Source: Gemmatimonadota bacterium
Lineage (GTDB): Bacteria; Gemmatimonadota; Gemmatimonadetes; Gemmatimonadales; Gemmatimonadaceae
NCBI GenBank assembly: GCA_003171215.1
Contig: PMYN01000023.1
Location: 1-32,637 of the forward strand
Direction: 5' to 3'
DNA: 32,637 nt
Made by a program: the position numbers and the translations under genes. This document shows, in pieces, positions 8,965 through 16,162 of the stretch (the stretch's first letter is position 1; each line of letters starts with the position of its first letter). The notes below the pieces were generated by a model. That model saw nothing but the letters and a program-made list of their open reading frames with translations. It was not told the DNA's origin and did not search any database.

Positions 8965-10224
8965 CTAAACCACAAACATCGCGATCCCCGCCGCGAACAT
9001 CGCCACCGTCGTCGCGCCGACCACCACGCGCCCCAGCAACGAGCTCGGCTGGCCGTTCATCAGCTTGCGATCCGTCGCGGCGTGCAGGATGCCGATCAAC
9101 AGGAACGGCGCCAGCAGACCATTGATCACGGCGGTCCAGTAGAGCGCCTTCACCGCGCCGATTCCCGCGAAATCCATCGCCACACCGATCGCGATCGATA
9201 CGCCGATGACGGCGTAAAAGGCGTGCGCACGGCCGAACCGCTCGTCGATACCCTGCTTCCAATCGAACGTCTCGGCGAACGCATATGCGGCGGAACCGGC
9301 GAGAGTGGGAATGGCGAGCAGTCCGGTTCCAACGATTCCGATCGTATAGAGCAACATCGCTGATCGGCCGGCAAGCGGACGCAGCGCGGCGGCCACGTCC
9401 GCCGACGTCTCGAGGTGAGTCTGCCCATGGGCGTGCAGTGTGCTCGCCGTCGTCACGATGATGAAGAACATCGCGACGTTCGAGAAGAACGTACCCAACC
9501 CGATGTCGATCTTCCGGTCGCCGATTTGCGCGGCGGTCGCGCCCATCCGCGCCCTGAGTGTGAGCTGGCCGGCCGCTTTTTCCTCTTCGACTTCCTGCGA
9601 TGCCTGCCAGAAGAACAGGTATGGGCTGATCGTCGTTCCAAGAATCGCGACGAGCGTCGCCCAGCCCTCGCGGCTGTGCGGGAGCCGCGGCACGACGGTT
9701 GCGCGCAGCACGGCCCCCCAGTCGGGATGCACGTCGATGGCCGCTATCACATAGACGAGGAGAATCAGCGCCAGCCACTTGAGCGTATTGGCGATCACCG
9801 CGTACCGCAGCCGAATCGTCGCGACCGTGATCCCGATGCCGAACGCCAGCACCCAGACGAAGGCCCGCACACCGGTGAGCACGTGCGCCGCGTCCGCCAT
9901 GCCACCCAAGTCCGCGCCGACGTTGATCGTGTTGGCGATGAACAGCGCGCCGGCGGCCGTGGCGAGAAGCCATCGCGGATACTTCGTACGGAGCGCGCCG
10001 GTGAGCCCCTTTCCCGTGACCATCCCGATGCGCGCGCACATCGTCTGCACCGCCGCCATCAGCGGCCAGAGCAGCGGCGCGGTCCAGAGGAACTGCGTGC
10101 CGAACTGCGCGCCGGTGATGGAATACGTCGCGATCCCCGAAGGATCGTCGTCGGCGGCACCGGTGATGACGCCGGGGCCCAAGGCAGCCAGGACGCGACG
10201 GAGGGGGGACGGCTTGAGAACCAT
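8965..10224 (-). CDS. Nramp-family (SLC11-like) transporter with divergent metal-site motifs
   Basis: Inner-membrane protein of 419 aa with about 11 hydrophobic segments; N-terminal ALGPGVITGAADDDPSGIATYS is typical of Nramp homologs. In classical Mn/Fe importers the first unwound helix reads DPGN and helix 6 reads MPH. Here the matching stretches are DPSG (about 27-30) and GTTISPYLFFWQ (about 196-207). This places it in a divergent subgroup whose substrate cannot be inferred; Mg2+, another divalent ion or a non-metal solute are all possible. An EVEEEK stretch follows helix 6. It is transcribed alone, convergent to the ADOP pair and divergent from the gntR operon. The start at 10224 lacks an obvious Shine-Dalgarno but fits the family N-terminus. 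Confidence 0.85.
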   Translation of the reverse strand: MVLKPSPLRRVLAALGPGVITGAADDDPSGIATYSITGAQFGTQFLWTAPLLWPLMAAVQTMCARIGMVTGKGLTGALRTKYPRWLLATAAGALFIANTINVGADLGGMADAAHVLTGVRAFVWVLAFGIGITVATIRLRYAVIANTLKWLALILLVYVIAAIDVHPDWGAVLRATVVPRLPHSREGWATLVAILGTTISPYLFFWQASQEVEEEKAAGQLTLRARMGATAAQIGDRKIDIGLGTFFSNVAMFFIIVTTASTLHAHGQTHLETSADVAAALRPLAGRSAMLLYTIGIVGTGLLAIPTLAGSAAYAFAETFDWKQGIDERFGRAHAFYAVIGVSIAIGVAMDFAGIGAVKALYWTAVINGLLAPFLLIGILHAATDRKLMNGQPSSLLGRVVVGATTVAMFAAGIAMFVV

Positions 10225-10256
10225 GGAGCGGAGAGTAGCGCGTGGGAGGGTGTACG

Positions 10257-10396
10257 ACGAGTTAACTCGTTCTTGGTTGGTTGGTTAACCGAAGTTGAGT
10301 AATTCGCCCTGACATCGAGCCCCGCGACGCGCCTCGCAGTCCGGGCCAATTCTTTCACCTCAGTTAACCAACCAACTAGAAACCAGTTCACCCGCA
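10257..10396. repeat. Inverted repeat with GGTT-rich arms in a divergent intergenic region
   Basis: A perfect 14-bp palindrome ACGAGTTAACTCGT (10257-10270) leads into GTTGGTTGGTTAAC (10276-10289). Its exact complement is GTTAACCAACCAAC (10363-10376), and flanking bases pair imperfectly to about 10396. It is much richer in A/T than its surroundings. It lies between the starts of the Nramp gene and the gntR operon, so a terminator role is unlikely. It ends just before the gntR promoter. No gene is seen in 10225-10461. Confidence 0.75.
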
Positions 10397-10404
10397 GTTT
10401 CCTC

Positions 10405-10450
10405 TTGACTTTATCCTCCCACCTCATCACTGTATCGTGACACCGATACA
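10405..10450 (+). promoter_or_regulatory. Promoter/operator of the gntR-ABC operon; YtrA-type palindrome
   Basis: A -35-like TTGACT (10405-10410) and, 18 nt after TTGAC, CACTGTATCG-TGACA-CCGATACACCA. The palindrome TGTATCG-N6-CGATACA covers 10431-10450 and ends 11 nt before the gntR ATG. It matches the element at 3646-3691 at 21 of 26 positions across the CACTG...CACCA block, with equal spacing to TTGAC. Autoregulation by the first gene of the operon is the simplest reading. Confidence 0.78.
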
Positions 10451-10461
10451 CCAGGCGCCCA

Positions 10462-10842
10462 ATGTTCGAACGCATCGACCCCCGAAGTCCCACGCCCATC
10501 TACGCGCAGATCGCGGAGCGCGTGCGCGTGGCCGTCGCCGCCGGCGAACTCGCGAAGGGCGACAGCCTCCCCTCCGTGCGCGCGCTGGCGACCCGCTTGC
10601 GCGTGAACCCCGCGACCGTCGTGCAAGCCTATCGCGAGCTCGAACAGGAGAAACTCTTGGAAATGCGCCAGGGAGCGGGAACGTTCATCCTCGAAATGCC
10701 GGTGGAGTCGCGCGCCCGCGAGCGACAGGCCGCGGCGAAGCGGCTCGTCCGCGGTCTAATGGAAGAGGCCGCGCGGCTGGGCATCCAGAAGGACGACATC
10801 AAGAAGGCGCTCAACGGCGAACTCTACGAGGGCGGACGATGA
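10462..10842 (+). CDS. GntR-family repressor, YtrA subfamily
   Basis: Small regulator of 126 aa. Residues about 10-75 form the GntR winged helix (PIYAQIAERVRVAVAAGEL, then SLPSVRALATRLRVNPATVV and a wing at RQGAGTF). The C-terminal part is a short helical region of about 50 residues instead of a large ligand-binding domain, the hallmark of the YtrA subfamily. These usually sit first in an ABC transporter operon and repress it, as here. The likely binding site is the palindrome at 10431-10450, and by identity also 3672-3691. The stop overlaps the ATPase start (ATGA). Confidence 0.9.
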   Translation: MFERIDPRSPTPIYAQIAERVRVAVAAGELAKGDSLPSVRALATRLRVNPATVVQAYRELEQEKLLEMRQGAGTFILEMPVESRARERQAAAKRLVRGLMEEAARLGIQKDDIKKALNGELYEGGR

Positions 10843-11753
10843 GCGACGCCATCATTGTGCGAAACGTGACGTATCGCGCCGGCAAGGAGTTCGCGATCCG
10901 CGATCTCGCCATGACCGTGCCGACCGGATCCGTCTACGGATTTCTCGGACCGAACGGCTCCGGCAAGACGACCACGCTGCGCCTGCTGCTCGGCATGCTG
11001 CCCGTGGACGACGGCACCATCAACCTGCTCGGACACGATGTGCCCGCCGGCGTGCACAAGGCGCTCGCCAAGATCGGCTACGTGCCGGAGCGGCTGCATC
11101 TCTATCCGCAGCTCACCGTCGAGGAGACGCTGCGCTATCACGCGGCGTTCTACCCCGACTGGGACAACGCGCGTGCCGAGCAGCTGCGGCGCGGGTTTTC
11201 GCTGCGCGCCGAGCAGCATGTCGACCGTCTCTCGAAGGGCGAGAGCGGCAAGCTGATGATGCTGATCGCACTGGCGCACAATCCGGACTTGCTCGTGCTC
11301 GACGAGCCGACGGACGGTCTCGATCCGGTGGTGCGCCGTGACGTGCTCGCGGCCCTGCTCGAATACGTCTCGTCGCGAGGCGCGACGGTGCTCATCTCGA
11401 GTCACCTGATTCACGAGCAGGAGCGCATCTGCGACCACGTGGGCGTGATGGACGACGGGCGGCTGCTCGCCGAGATGCCGATGGCGGCGTTCCGCGGCGG
11501 CATCAAGCGGCTGCGCGTGTCCAGGGCCCCGCTGGATCGCGGCGACCTTCCCTTCACGCTTCTCTCGCGCGGCGTCTCCGCGGGGCGCGAGGAAGAGTGG
11601 GTGGTGCGCGGGTGGCAGCCTGCGATGAAGGAATACTTCGTGACGGCGGAGAGCGAGCTGCGCGAAGTGATCGATCTCGATCTCGAGGAGAGTTTCGTGG
11701 AGCTGCTGCGCTCGGCGCGTGTACCGGTCGTCGTTGCCGGGGAGGAGATCTGA
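10839..11753 (+). CDS. ABC transporter ATP-binding protein (YtrB/CcmA-like)
   Basis: Cytoplasmic ATPase of 304 aa that energises the next-encoded permease. Walker A GPNGSGKT is at 37-44. The signature motif is a variant, LSKGE at 131-135. Walker B LLVLDEP is at 151-157, followed by TDGLDP, and the switch His is at 189 in ISSHL. The C-terminal region after about 210 is an accessory domain seen in many drug- or lipid-export ATPases. The ATG at 10839 overlaps the gntR stop by 4 nt, and the stop overlaps the permease start (TGATG), so translation is coupled at both ends. Substrate is unknown. Confidence 0.92.
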   Translation: MSDAIIVRNVTYRAGKEFAIRDLAMTVPTGSVYGFLGPNGSGKTTTLRLLLGMLPVDDGTINLLGHDVPAGVHKALAKIGYVPERLHLYPQLTVEETLRYHAAFYPDWDNARAEQLRRGFSLRAEQHVDRLSKGESGKLMMLIALAHNPDLLVLDEPTDGLDPVVRRDVLAALLEYVSSRGATVLISSHLIHEQERICDHVGVMDDGRLLAEMPMAAFRGGIKRLRVSRAPLDRGDLPFTLLSRGVSAGREEEWVVRGWQPAMKEYFVTAESELREVIDLDLEESFVELLRSARVPVVVAGEEI

Positions 11754-12406
11754 TGTTCGGAGAAATGCTGTACACGCAATGGAAGTGGGCGCGCACCGAG
11801 CTGTTCCTGTACGTGCTCGCCGCATTCCTGATTCCGACGATCATGATTCGCATCGGGTTCTCGTATATCGATGCATATTCGATCCGGTCGGTACTCAATA
11901 TGGGAGCGTACGCGGGCATTTTCTTCTGCGCGCTCGCCATCGCCTGTGCGTTCGGGCTCGCCTGGCGGCCCTATATCAACGACGCGTCGCTCAAGCACGT
12001 CGGGCCGCTCTCGCTTCCGATCTCGTGGCCGAGATTCGTTCAGATGCGATTCCTGGCGGGAGTCGTGCTGCTGCTCGTGCCGACCGTCGCAGTCTGGATC
12101 GGCGGGGTGATCGCCACCGCATCGGCGCCCATTCCCCCGACGCTGCATACGTACCCGGGAGGGATCGCCATCCGCTTCTTTTTCGCGGCGTTGATCGCGT
12201 ACGCGGCGGGCTTTCTCCTGCAATACGCGGGCGGGAAGCACGCCGTGAGGATCGCGATCTTTCTCTTCCTTACCGTCGTCGGCGTCGAGCTCGCCGGCCA
12301 GTTGCTCGGATACGACAGCATCGTAGGAAGCACCTGGAACGCTCTCACGAGCTGGCCCGGTCCGTTCTCGATCTTCGGCGCGCGGTGGATGCTGATCGAT
12401 GTCTGA
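11753..12406 (+). CDS. ABC transporter permease, about six membrane segments
   Basis: Hydrophobic protein of 217 aa with about six segments, for example ELFLYVLAAFLIPTIMI, AYAGIFFCALAIACAFGLA, FLAGVVLLLVPTVAVWIGG and IAIFLFLTVVGVELAG. Size and position after an ATPase fit an ABC-2-like or YtrC-like half-transporter. No similarity to a named subfamily is obvious by eye. The ATG at 11753 overlaps the ATPase stop. The 3' end overlaps the next gene by 8 nt. It probably works with the ATPase as a dimeric complex. Confidence 0.82.
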   Translation: MFGEMLYTQWKWARTELFLYVLAAFLIPTIMIRIGFSYIDAYSIRSVLNMGAYAGIFFCALAIACAFGLAWRPYINDASLKHVGPLSLPISWPRFVQMRFLAGVVLLLVPTVAVWIGGVIATASAPIPPTLHTYPGGIAIRFFFAALIAYAAGFLLQYAGGKHAVRIAIFLFLTVVGVELAGQLLGYDSIVGSTWNALTSWPGPFSIFGARWMLIDV

Positions 12407-13544
12407 TCGCCTGAGTTCCCGGATGTTCGCACTCGGGTGCGTGGCCGTTTTGCTCGCGCTCGGTTCGACCGCCGCGCGCACGGCGGAGGCGCAATCCGCA
12501 TCGCAGATTGCGGGGCGCGTATTCTCGGCGATACACACCACCAAGGTCGTGAAGGATTCGATCGAGCTGTTCCACGCGAGTCACACTATCGACTTGCCGC
12601 CCGACTCCGCGACGGCGGGAGGGATCCGCCTGCGCTTCGACCGGAGCAATCTCGGCGCCGAGATGGAAGCGGCGATGAAAGCGGCGGCGGAGCGCGCCTG
12701 GATCGTCGCGGAATCGCAATTCGGGGAGGAGGCGCGAGCAACCGCGGGCTCGGAACCGATTCTCGTGAACCGGGTGCGGCGGCAGTTCGCGCCGCTCGTC
12801 TGGATCGAGTACCTGGAACTCCAGCTGCCCGAACGGAGTTCGCGCATCACGATGGTCCGCGTGCCGATGACCCAGCAGAAGCTCACGGACGCCGTGCTCG
12901 ACATCGCCGGGACTCTCGCGACGAGCCGCGTCCCGCACGACATGATCCGGTGGCTGGGCTTCTGGACGCCGACGCGTCCGATGAGCGAAGAGGAATGGCA
13001 GGATGCCTCCCTCGACCTCGCGACGTCGGTCTCGACGGTCACCAAGAGCTGCTACGCGGGCTCCCTGGAGGGCTGCGAATCGGCGCTGGGCCTGACCGAA
13101 GTGAAGGATCCGCTTCACGAGTGGTACTCGCCCGACGGCTGGCGCGTGCTCGTCAGCGAATGGAACCCGCCGAAAGCGGATTTCGAACTCGTCGCCGCGC
13201 ACGACGAGTGCGTCGTCAAGAAAGTGGCCGCCACCTGTGAACGGCTCGCCCGCACACGGGTGGTTCCGATTCCCCTCAACATGTCCACCCGCGCGACGCT
13301 GTACGCGCTCTCGATCGAACGCGGCGGCCCTGCCGCCTTCTCGAAGATCCTGCAGGGGACGGGAACGCCGCTGCAGATTCTCGCGAATGCTTCCGGCGCA
13401 TCGCCGAATGATCTCGTGAGCGCCTGGAGATCACGCGTGCTCCGCGCCGCGCCACGTTCGGACGCGGCGACGCCGGGCCATGTCGCGATCGTGCTGGCCT
13501 GGACGCTGTTGTTCGGCGTGGCTGCTTCGCGGAGGCGGCCGTGA
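12399..13544 (+). CDS. Exported protein of unknown function; degenerate gluzincin-like, C-terminal anchor
   Basis: 381 aa with a signal peptide (about 1-32, cleavage near AEAQS) and a C-terminal hydrophobic segment followed by SRRRP (about 360-381). The bulk should therefore be periplasmic and anchored at its C-terminus. No known domain is certain. Residues about 160-230 have the rhythm of a zinc-peptidase core: LDIAGTLATS sits where HExxH would be, then RWLGFW where WLxEG would be. The region 300-345 (AAFSKILQG...NASGASPNDLVSAW) resembles the C-terminal helices of M1/MA-clan peptidases. No zinc ligands remain, so a binding or structural role is more likely than catalysis. A C-x7-C motif (Cys218, Cys226) recurs in the next gene. 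It overlaps the permease gene by 8 nt. Confidence 0.75.
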   Translation: MSDRLSSRMFALGCVAVLLALGSTAARTAEAQSASQIAGRVFSAIHTTKVVKDSIELFHASHTIDLPPDSATAGGIRLRFDRSNLGAEMEAAMKAAAERAWIVAESQFGEEARATAGSEPILVNRVRRQFAPLVWIEYLELQLPERSSRITMVRVPMTQQKLTDAVLDIAGTLATSRVPHDMIRWLGFWTPTRPMSEEEWQDASLDLATSVSTVTKSCYAGSLEGCESALGLTEVKDPLHEWYSPDGWRVLVSEWNPPKADFELVAAHDECVVKKVAATCERLARTRVVPIPLNMSTRATLYALSIERGGPAAFSKILQGTGTPLQILANASGASPNDLVSAWRSRVLRAAPRSDAATPGHVAIVLAWTLLFGVAASRRRP

Positions 13545-14707
13545 AGATGACGTTCGGACGCTGGATCGCGGCGTGCGTGTTCGGAATCGCGCTCGTCGCG
13601 GTGACGTTGCTCCCACCCGGGCTCTCGGATGGAGACCCGTACTTCTTTTGGCGGCCGCCGTCGAGGAACACCGAGTTCGTGATGTCGAGACGCGCCCGGA
13701 TCAGGGCGCAGCACGGACAGAGTCTCTGGTACGCATATCAGTCCGCGCGCGACGTGGAGACCGCGATGAGAGTCTTCGGAGCCCAATCCGCCAAGAGCTC
13801 CGGGCCTCAGGATCCGGTCGTCTGGTTCGATTCGGACGTGCCGGCCTTGGCGCGCCTCCAAGTCAACAACGCCATCGCCGCCGAACGTGCCGCGCGCGGA
13901 GCGTGGCGCGGGCATGGAGCCGTCGGAGTCCTCGTGTTCACCGACACGGCGACGACTATAGGCGGCGTGCCGATGTCGTGGGGTACCTACGCGGGAAACA
14001 CAGTGATGACGCAGTTGATACCGCCGAGCAAGTCCACGGGTGATCGCTGCGTGACCGTGATCAAGCTTGGGCGCCATGCCGCACACGGCGAGGCGTTTCC
14101 AGACGGGCGCCTGCTCGACGGCTGCGCCTTCTACGACGCGTTCGGAGCGCCGGGTCCGGCCATAGCAGCATGGCTCGCGCAGGAGAACTTCCGCGTCGCG
14201 CGATCACTCTCGTTCGCGCCACCCGACATGGTGCGCAACCTGGTTCGGCCCACCGACTACGAGGCGATTTTCGACAACGCGAGCCTGGTGCGATGCGCCG
14301 GCGGCGATCTCGCCGCCTGTCCTTCCCTGATGCATCGAGATCAGTCAAGACCCATCTACTACTCCGACTGGTACGGCGGGCCGGATCGGAGCATTCCGCC
14401 CTCCGATGAATCATCGAGACGCTTCAATAGTCTGGGCGGGAGCTCGTACCTGGAGGCGCTCATGCGCGACCTTGGGCCGGGACGCTTCCAGCACATGTGG
14501 CAGTCGACGAAATCGCTCGAAGACGGCTATTTCGAAGCGACCGGTGAGCCGTTGGCCGCATGGCTGCATCGCCAAACGGTGATGTACGACGGCGCATACC
14601 ACATCGGCCCGCTCCCAACGCCGACCTCGGCGCTGCTGACGATGATCGCGGTGCTCGCGCTGGCGGCGGCTTCGGTGCGATGGGCGGTGCGGCCGTACGC
14701 TGCGTGA
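13541..14707 (+). CDS. Exported or membrane-anchored protein of unknown function, distant relative of the preceding gene
   Basis: 388 aa. An N-terminal hydrophobic segment (about 7-26) and a C-terminal one (about 363-383) suggest a mostly periplasmic protein anchored at both ends. The start is GTG at 13541, overlapping the upstream stop (GTGA) with GGAGG 5 nt upstream; ATG at 13547 is an alternative. Cys252-x7-Cys260 (CAGGDLAAC) matches CYAGSLEGC of the preceding protein. Residues about 301-345 (YLEALMRDLGPGRFQHMW...ATGEPLAAW) resemble the C-terminal helical part of M1/MA-clan peptidases, but no HExxH exists. It is last in the five-gene operon and is followed by an inverted repeat. Confidence 0.74.
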   Translation: MKMTFGRWIAACVFGIALVAVTLLPPGLSDGDPYFFWRPPSRNTEFVMSRRARIRAQHGQSLWYAYQSARDVETAMRVFGAQSAKSSGPQDPVVWFDSDVPALARLQVNNAIAAERAARGAWRGHGAVGVLVFTDTATTIGGVPMSWGTYAGNTVMTQLIPPSKSTGDRCVTVIKLGRHAAHGEAFPDGRLLDGCAFYDAFGAPGPAIAAWLAQENFRVARSLSFAPPDMVRNLVRPTDYEAIFDNASLVRCAGGDLAACPSLMHRDQSRPIYYSDWYGGPDRSIPPSDESSRRFNSLGGSSYLEALMRDLGPGRFQHMWQSTKSLEDGYFEATGEPLAAWLHRQTVMYDGAYHIGPLPTPTSALLTMIAVLALAAASVRWAVRPYAA

Positions 14708-14750
14708 AATCCAGCCGGGATTATCGAGTTGGAATGAGATAAGAGTGGCA

Positions 14751-14910
14751 AGATGGATGCGGGATACGGAATTTCGACCCGATGCAGAGTGCGGAAGAGG
14801 AATCCGGAAGGTGGGACAAGAGCAGCGTGGGGAGATCTCCCCTCTCACCCCTTATTTCCTCCACGCGCATTCCTCTTCCGCACCCTGCATCGGGCCGAAT
14901 CTCGCCACTC
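14751..14910. repeat. Long imperfect inverted repeat related to the one at 8685-8908
   Basis: The centre is the perfect 14-bp palindrome GGGGAGATCTCCCC (14829-14842). Farther out, 14778-14803 pairs with 14869-14894 at 25 of 26 positions. The left arm contains GGAATTTCGACCCGATGC (14768-14785), identical to 8700-8717, and runs in roughly 7-nt units (GCGGGAT, ACGGAAT, GATGCAG, AGTGCGG). It lies between the end of the ABC operon and the RND operon and could act as a terminator. No gene is seen in 14708-15040. Confidence 0.85.
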
Positions 14911-14955
14911 CCATCTGCCGTCCCCCGAGATTAGAGATTCATGACGTCTCCTGAC

Positions 14956-14978
14956 CGCTGAATTACCGTTCTTCAGCG
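14956..14978. promoter_or_regulatory. Operator-like inverted repeat upstream of the RND operon
   Basis: The exact 7-bp arms CGCTGAA and TTCAGCG are separated by 9 nt (TTACCGTTC). The element lies 62 nt before the GTG start of the adaptor gene. Size and place fit a binding site for a dimeric repressor, as is common for efflux operons, but no regulator gene is adjacent. A transcript hairpin is the alternative. Confidence 0.4.
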
Positions 14979-15040
14979 TTTGTTCGGCAGACGAATTCTC
15001 TCGCTGCGCCGCGGCAGCCACCAGTAATCGACGGGGAACA

Positions 15041-16162
15041 GTGATCTCGAACAGCTTCGTTCGCGCGCGGCGCGCTTCCGCGTGCGTCACCGCCACTTCG
15101 CTCCTGCTCTGCGCCGCCTGCGGTCGCGGAGCCACGACGCAGCGCGCGTTCCCGCCGGCCGACGTCGGCATCGTCACCGTAGAACCGCAGACGCTGCCGC
15201 AGTCCTACGATCTCGTCGGGCAGGTCGAGCCGTCGCGACGCACCGACGTTCGTGCTCGCGTCGAGGGCGTCATCCTCGAGCGGCCGTTCACCGAGGGCGC
15301 CGCGGTGAGTGCCGGCCAGGTGCTCTTCCGCCTCGATCGCGTCAAGACCGAAGCGGCGTACGCGAGCGCGCTCGCCCACTACAACAACGCCAAGAGCACG
15401 TTCGGCAGGCTCGAGCCGCTCCTCGCCAGGCACGCCGTCGCACAGCAGGACGTCGACAATTCGCGCGCGGAGCTCGACGCCGCGAAAGCCGCGCTCGACC
15501 AAGCGAAGAAAGACCTCGACGATTCCGTCGTGCGGGCAGAGGCCGCCGGAAGAGTCGGACGGGCCCGCCTCGAGATCGGCGCGCGCGTCACCGGCCCCGC
15601 CGACCTGCTCACCACGATCGATGAGCTCGATCCGGCGTACGTCGTCTTCCGGCCCTCCTCGCAGCAGGTGCTCGACTGGAAAGCGGACCCCCGCTCCGCT
15701 CCGCTCCTCGAGCCGGGCAGCAAACTCGAGGTGCGCGTGGTGCTCCCGAACGGCGCGCTCCTTCCGCGCGTCGGACGCCTGACTTTCGTATCGCCCTCCC
15801 TCGATTCCGCGACGGGCACACAGGAGTTTCGCGCGACGTTCGAGAATCACGACCGCATCCTGCTGCCGGGCCAGTTCGTGAACGTCCGTCTCTCGGGCTT
15901 CTCGCGCGCGAACGCGCTGGCCGTTCCCCAGCGTGCTATTCAAACGGGACTCGGCCGCATGTTCGTCTATGTCGTGAGCGCCGGCGACACCGTCGTCGCG
16001 CGCGACGTGAAGACCGGCCCCTGGAGCGGCACGCTCTGGATCGTCGATGACGGGCTCAAGCCGGGCGATCGCGTGATCGTCGACGGCGTGCAAAAGGTGG
16101 CGCCCGGACGCGTGGTGAAGCCGTCGGCGATCGCGACAGATTCGGCGGGGGCGCGTAAGTGA
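15041..16162 (+). CDS. RND efflux periplasmic adaptor (membrane fusion protein, AcrA/MexA-like)
   Basis: 373 aa. It links the inner-membrane pump to the outer-membrane channel. N-terminal signal with Cys27 in LLLCAACGRG as probable lipidation site; a Cys instead of Leu at -3 is unusual. Order of regions: a barrel-sandwich half (SYDLVGQVEPSRRTDVRARVEG, then AAVSAGQVLFRLD), a coiled-coil hairpin (about 105-170, TEAAYASALAHYNNAK...AKKDLDDSVV), the second lipoyl half, a beta-barrel and a membrane-proximal domain near the C-terminus. The start is GTG at 15041 after GGGGA at close spacing; no ATG fits the signal peptide. Its stop overlaps the pump start (GTGA). It is first of three genes in the operon. 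Confidence 0.92.
   Translation: MISNSFVRARRASACVTATSLLLCAACGRGATTQRAFPPADVGIVTVEPQTLPQSYDLVGQVEPSRRTDVRARVEGVILERPFTEGAAVSAGQVLFRLDRVKTEAAYASALAHYNNAKSTFGRLEPLLARHAVAQQDVDNSRAELDAAKAALDQAKKDLDDSVVRAEAAGRVGRARLEIGARVTGPADLLTTIDELDPAYVVFRPSSQQVLDWKADPRSAPLLEPGSKLEVRVVLPNGALLPRVGRLTFVSPSLDSATGTQEFRATFENHDRILLPGQFVNVRLSGFSRANALAVPQRAIQTGLGRMFVYVVSAGDTVVARDVKTGPWSGTLWIVDDGLKPGDRVIVDGVQKVAPGRVVKPSAIATDSAGARK

Noticed and set aside
10437-10838. A longer start for the ATPase gene within gntR
   Set aside because: The extension is an out-of-frame reading of gntR; the ATG at 10839 with ATGA overlap gives a normal ATPase N-terminus.
8685-14910. Insertion sequence or MITE ends
   Set aside because: No target-site duplication, no sharp shared boundaries between the two related repeats and no transposase; kept only as a possibility in the findings.
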